Assembly (NCBI GenBank): GCA_022822865.1
Contig: JAJDYJ010000019.1
Coordinates: 1-64,000, forward strand
DNA: 64,000 nt
DNA from: Pseudomonadales bacterium
GTDB taxonomy: Bacteria; Pseudomonadota; Gammaproteobacteria; Pseudomonadales; Pseudohongiellaceae
Direction: 5' to 3'
The notes under the pieces were generated by a model, which was given only the letters and a program-made list of their open reading frames with translations, had not been told where the DNA came from and did no database searches. Position 1 is the first letter of the stretch. Each line of letters opens with the position of its first letter. The position numbers and the translations under genes were made by a program. Shown here one piece after another: positions 61,436-64,000 of this stretch.

Positions 61436-62512
61436 ATGTCCGCTTCCCTCAGCCAGTCTGAGCGTATCGGCGGAAACTCCCGAATGACCCCGGAACGGAC
61501 CAAGGCAACGATCTTCGATGTCGCCCGCCGCGCGGGCGTCTCCATCAAGACCGTTTCGCGCGTGGTCAACAACGAACCCAATGTGCGCCAGCGGACCCGG
61601 GACAAGGTGCTGCGCTCGGTGCGGGAACTGCGCTATCTGCCTAATGCCGCGGCGCGAGAACTGGGCGGCAAGCGGTCGCGCGTTGTCGGGCTGATCTACG
61701 AAAACGCGCAGGAGTTCAGCTATCTGAACGACCTGTTCAACGGAGCGCTGCGCATTTGCGAACCCGCGGGCTACACCTTGCTGTTGCGCCCGCTGACCCT
61801 GCCCGATCCCGAGATAGTCGAGCACATCAGGCAATTCGCCCTGAATGCGCGAGTGGAGGGATTCGTGCTGCCCGCCCCCCTGGGCGACCTGCCGGAAGTG
61901 CCGGCCCTGCTGCGGGAAATGAAAATCCCCTTTGCGGCGATTACGCCCCGGGAACCGGCGCCGGACGAGATCAATATTCTCTGCAACGACGAAGCGGCGA
62001 GTTTCTCGCTAACTGAATTGCTTATCGATCAGGGCCACAGGGCCATCGGCTTCATCAAGGGCCATCCCGACCATGGCGCGAGCGCCAAGCGTTTCGCCGG
62101 ATACCGCCAGGCGCTGAAGAAGAACGGCCTGCCTTATTCGGCGCGCCTGGTGCGGCAGGGCTACTTCGATTTCGACTCGGGCCAGACCGCGGCGGCCAGA
62201 CTGCTCGACCTCCCGCAGCCGCCGAGCGCGATCCTCGCGAGCAACGACGACATGGCCGCCGGCGTGATCTTCGAAGCGCGGGGGCGGGGCCTGAACGTGC
62301 CTGGCGATCTTTCCATCGCGGGATTCGACGATACGCGGTTTTCCTCGCGCATCTGGCCGCCGCTGACCACGGTGCGGCAACCGATCGTCAGAATGGCCGA
62401 AACCGCGGCGGGCCTGCTGATCGACAAGCTCGACGGCAGCGACACGGCAAAGCCGGAAGCGCCGTTCGAATGCGAAGTGGTCATCAGGGAATCAACGGCG
62501 TCCCTCGCCTGA
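61436..62512 (+). CDS. LacI-family transcriptional regulator
   Basis: TIFDVARRAGVSIKTVSRVVNNEPNVRQRTRDKVLRSVRELRYLPNAAAREL HTH; periplasmic-binding-like effector domain. ATG 61484 is an alternative start. Confidence 0.93.
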   Translation: MSASLSQSERIGGNSRMTPERTKATIFDVARRAGVSIKTVSRVVNNEPNVRQRTRDKVLRSVRELRYLPNAAARELGGKRSRVVGLIYENAQEFSYLNDLFNGALRICEPAGYTLLLRPLTLPDPEIVEHIRQFALNARVEGFVLPAPLGDLPEVPALLREMKIPFAAITPREPAPDEINILCNDEAASFSLTELLIDQGHRAIGFIKGHPDHGASAKRFAGYRQALKKNGLPYSARLVRQGYFDFDSGQTAAARLLDLPQPPSAILASNDDMAAGVIFEARGRGLNVPGDLSIAGFDDTRFSSRIWPPLTTVRQPIVRMAETAAGLLIDKLDGSDTAKPEAPFECEVVIRESTASLA

Positions 62513-62543
62513 CACATTCTCCGGCTGTCCGGCCGACTTTCAT

Positions 62544-62557
62544 TGACAACGCTGTCA
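62544..62557. promoter_or_regulatory. Palindromic candidate operator upstream of the MFS sugar porter
   Basis: TGACAACGCTGTCA; 14-bp imperfect palindrome in the LacI-MFS intergenic region. Confidence 0.45.
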
Positions 62558-62603
62558 GCTTGCTGGTAATAGAGGGGCCTGAGAACATTTTCGGGATTTC
62601 CAC

Positions 62604-64000
62604 ATGCCGGCAGAGCATACCCGGGCCGCGAACGCGGGCGGCGCCTATATCTGGCTGACCAGCCTGAGCGCGGCGCTGGGCGGATTCCTGATGGGCTTCG
62701 ACGCTTCGGTAATTTCCGGCGTCGTGGGATTCATCGAAGACGAGTTCCGCCTGAACGAACTTCAACTCGGCTGGGCCGTCGCTTCCCTGACCCTGACTTC
62801 GACCCTGGCCATGCTCGGCGCCGGTCCGCTCAGCAATCGCATCGGCCGCGTCGGCGTGCTGCGGGCGGCGGCGCTGCTGTTTCTGTTTTCGGCATTCGGC
62901 TGCGCCGTCGCGCCCGGCTATTCCTGGCTGGTATTGGCGCGAATGGTGGGCGGATTCGCCGTCGGAGCGGCATTGATCGTCGCGCCCATGTACATCGCCG
63001 AGGTCGCCCCGGCCGCTATCCGCGGCCGCCTCGTATCGCTGAATCAGCTCAATATCGTGATCGGGATTTCCGCCGCCTTCTTCAGCAACTATCTGCTGTT
63101 GCAATGGTCCGGAAGCGATTTTCCGCTGATCCGCCCCGAGCACCTCTGGCGCTGGATGCTGGGTGTTGAATCCTTGCCCGCCCTGCTTTATCTGATCGCG
63201 CTGCAATGGGTTCCGGAAAGTCCGCGTTGGCTGCAGTTGCGGGGCAGGGACGACGAAGCGCTCGATATTCTGGTACGCATCAACGGCGCGGACAACGGCA
63301 AGCGCGAGCATGAAGCCATCCAGGCAAGCCTGGCTGCCGAGGAGGCGGGGGCGCCGGCCGGGTTCGCGGAATTGTTGCGTCCGCATCTGCGTCTGGTGCT
63401 GCTGATCGCCCTGACCATCGGCATCGTGCAGCAGGCTACCGGCATCAACGCCGTGTTCTTCTATGCGCCGATGATTTTCGAACAAAGCGGTTTCGGCAAC
63501 GACGCCGCATTCCTGCAGGCAGTGCTCGTAGGCCTGGTCAATCTGCTGTTCACCGTCGTCGCGATTCTTTGCATCGACCGGCTCGGCAGGAAGCCGTTGC
63601 TGTTTACCGGCCTGGCCGGCATCGCCGTCTTCATGCTGCTGCTGTCCTGGACTTTCAACCAGGCCACTTACCAGTTGAGCGAGGACTCGATCGCCGCGGT
63701 TGCCGATGTGGAAATCCGGTCCGCGCTCGAGCCGCTTGGCGACCAGCGTTTCGACAGCGAGAACGAATTGCGCGAGGCGCTCGGCGATGCCGGAATCGGA
63801 GACGAAGGCGGCCTGGAATCGCAACTCGTGGCCGAAGCGATCAGCGTCGACACGACACTTGTCCTGGTCGGCATCCTCGGCTTCGTCGCCTGTTTCGCGT
63901 TTTCGACCGGTCCGATCATGTGGGTGCTGTTCGCCGAGTTGTTTCCCAACTACGTCAGGGCGGCGGCGATCTCCTTCGTCGGCCTGGTGAATTCCGGCGT
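62604..64000 (+). CDS. MFS sugar porter family transporter (3' end beyond window)
   Basis: Open frame from ATG 62604: MPAEHTRAANAGGAYIWLTSLSAALGGFLMGFDASVISGVVGFIEDEF..., ESPRWLQLRGR, QQATGINAVFFYAPMIFEQSG, DRLGRKPLL. Absent from the ORF track because it runs off the edge. Confidence 0.92.
   Translation, partial: MPAEHTRAANAGGAYIWLTSLSAALGGFLMGFDASVISGVVGFIEDEFRLNELQLGWAVASLTLTSTLAMLGAGPLSNRIGRVGVLRAAALLFLFSAFGCAVAPGYSWLVLARMVGGFAVGAALIVAPMYIAEVAPAAIRGRLVSLNQLNIVIGISAAFFSNYLLLQWSGSDFPLIRPEHLWRWMLGVESLPALLYLIALQWVPESPRWLQLRGRDDEALDILVRINGADNGKREHEAIQASLAAEEAGAPAGFAELLRPHLRLVLLIALTIGIVQQATGINAVFFYAPMIFEQSGFGNDAAFLQAVLVGLVNLLFTVVAILCIDRLGRKPLLFTGLAGIAVFMLLLSWTFNQATYQLSEDSIAAVADVEIRSALEPLGDQRFDSENELREALGDAGIGDEGGLESQLVAEAISVDTTLVLVGILGFVACFAFSTGPIMWVLFAELFPNYVRAAAISFVGLVNSG

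Noticed and set aside
62484-63824. 446-aa minus-strand ORF at the right edge
   Set aside because: Antisense to a convincing MFS sugar porter reading frame that is missing from the ORF track only because it runs off the window.

Overview
High-GC gammaproteobacterial-type chromosome segment; no rRNA, tRNA or CRISPR seen. The left half (about 1.5-32.3 kb) is mostly conserved housekeeping: hyuA-like, mutM, coaD, yheT-like, rsmD, ftsY, rpoH, thiS/thiG, trmB, cmoA/cmoB, rpmB/rpmG, radC, coaBC, algC, argB, pyrE, rph, yicC, htpX, gmk, rpoZ, spoT, ridA, recG, ubiA. Small accessory pieces sit among these: a decayed-looking cytosine-methyltransferase/GIY-YIG pair at the left edge, a toxin-antitoxin-like cluster at 14.4-15.4 kb, and a solo AAA_14/DUF4143 ATPase between gmk and rpoZ. 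The right half (32.3-64 kb) is a carbohydrate-utilisation locus. It has a TonB-dependent receptor, three GH13 enzymes, GH43, two sulfatases, a MalFGK-type ABC importer with binding protein, a LacI regulator and an MFS sugar porter. It also carries an unusual set of oxygen-dependent enzymes: a flavin tryptophan-halogenase-like protein, two PhyH dioxygenases and a cytochrome P450 translationally coupled to malK. The locus is interrupted at about 40-43.6 kb by an EcoRV-like restriction-modification pair and a GHKL ATPase. Main unexplained signals are: (1) a family of intergenic hairpin elements (17.56, 24.71 and 53.94 kb) with 30-bp inverted arms and apparently compensatory stem changes; (2) a shared ~16-bp palindromic motif at three promoters of the sugar locus; (3) a four-copy 15-bp motif array in front of the AAA_14 ATPase; (4) the P450/PhyH/halogenase content of the sugar locus. 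All calls come from reading the sequence and translations; no database search was run.
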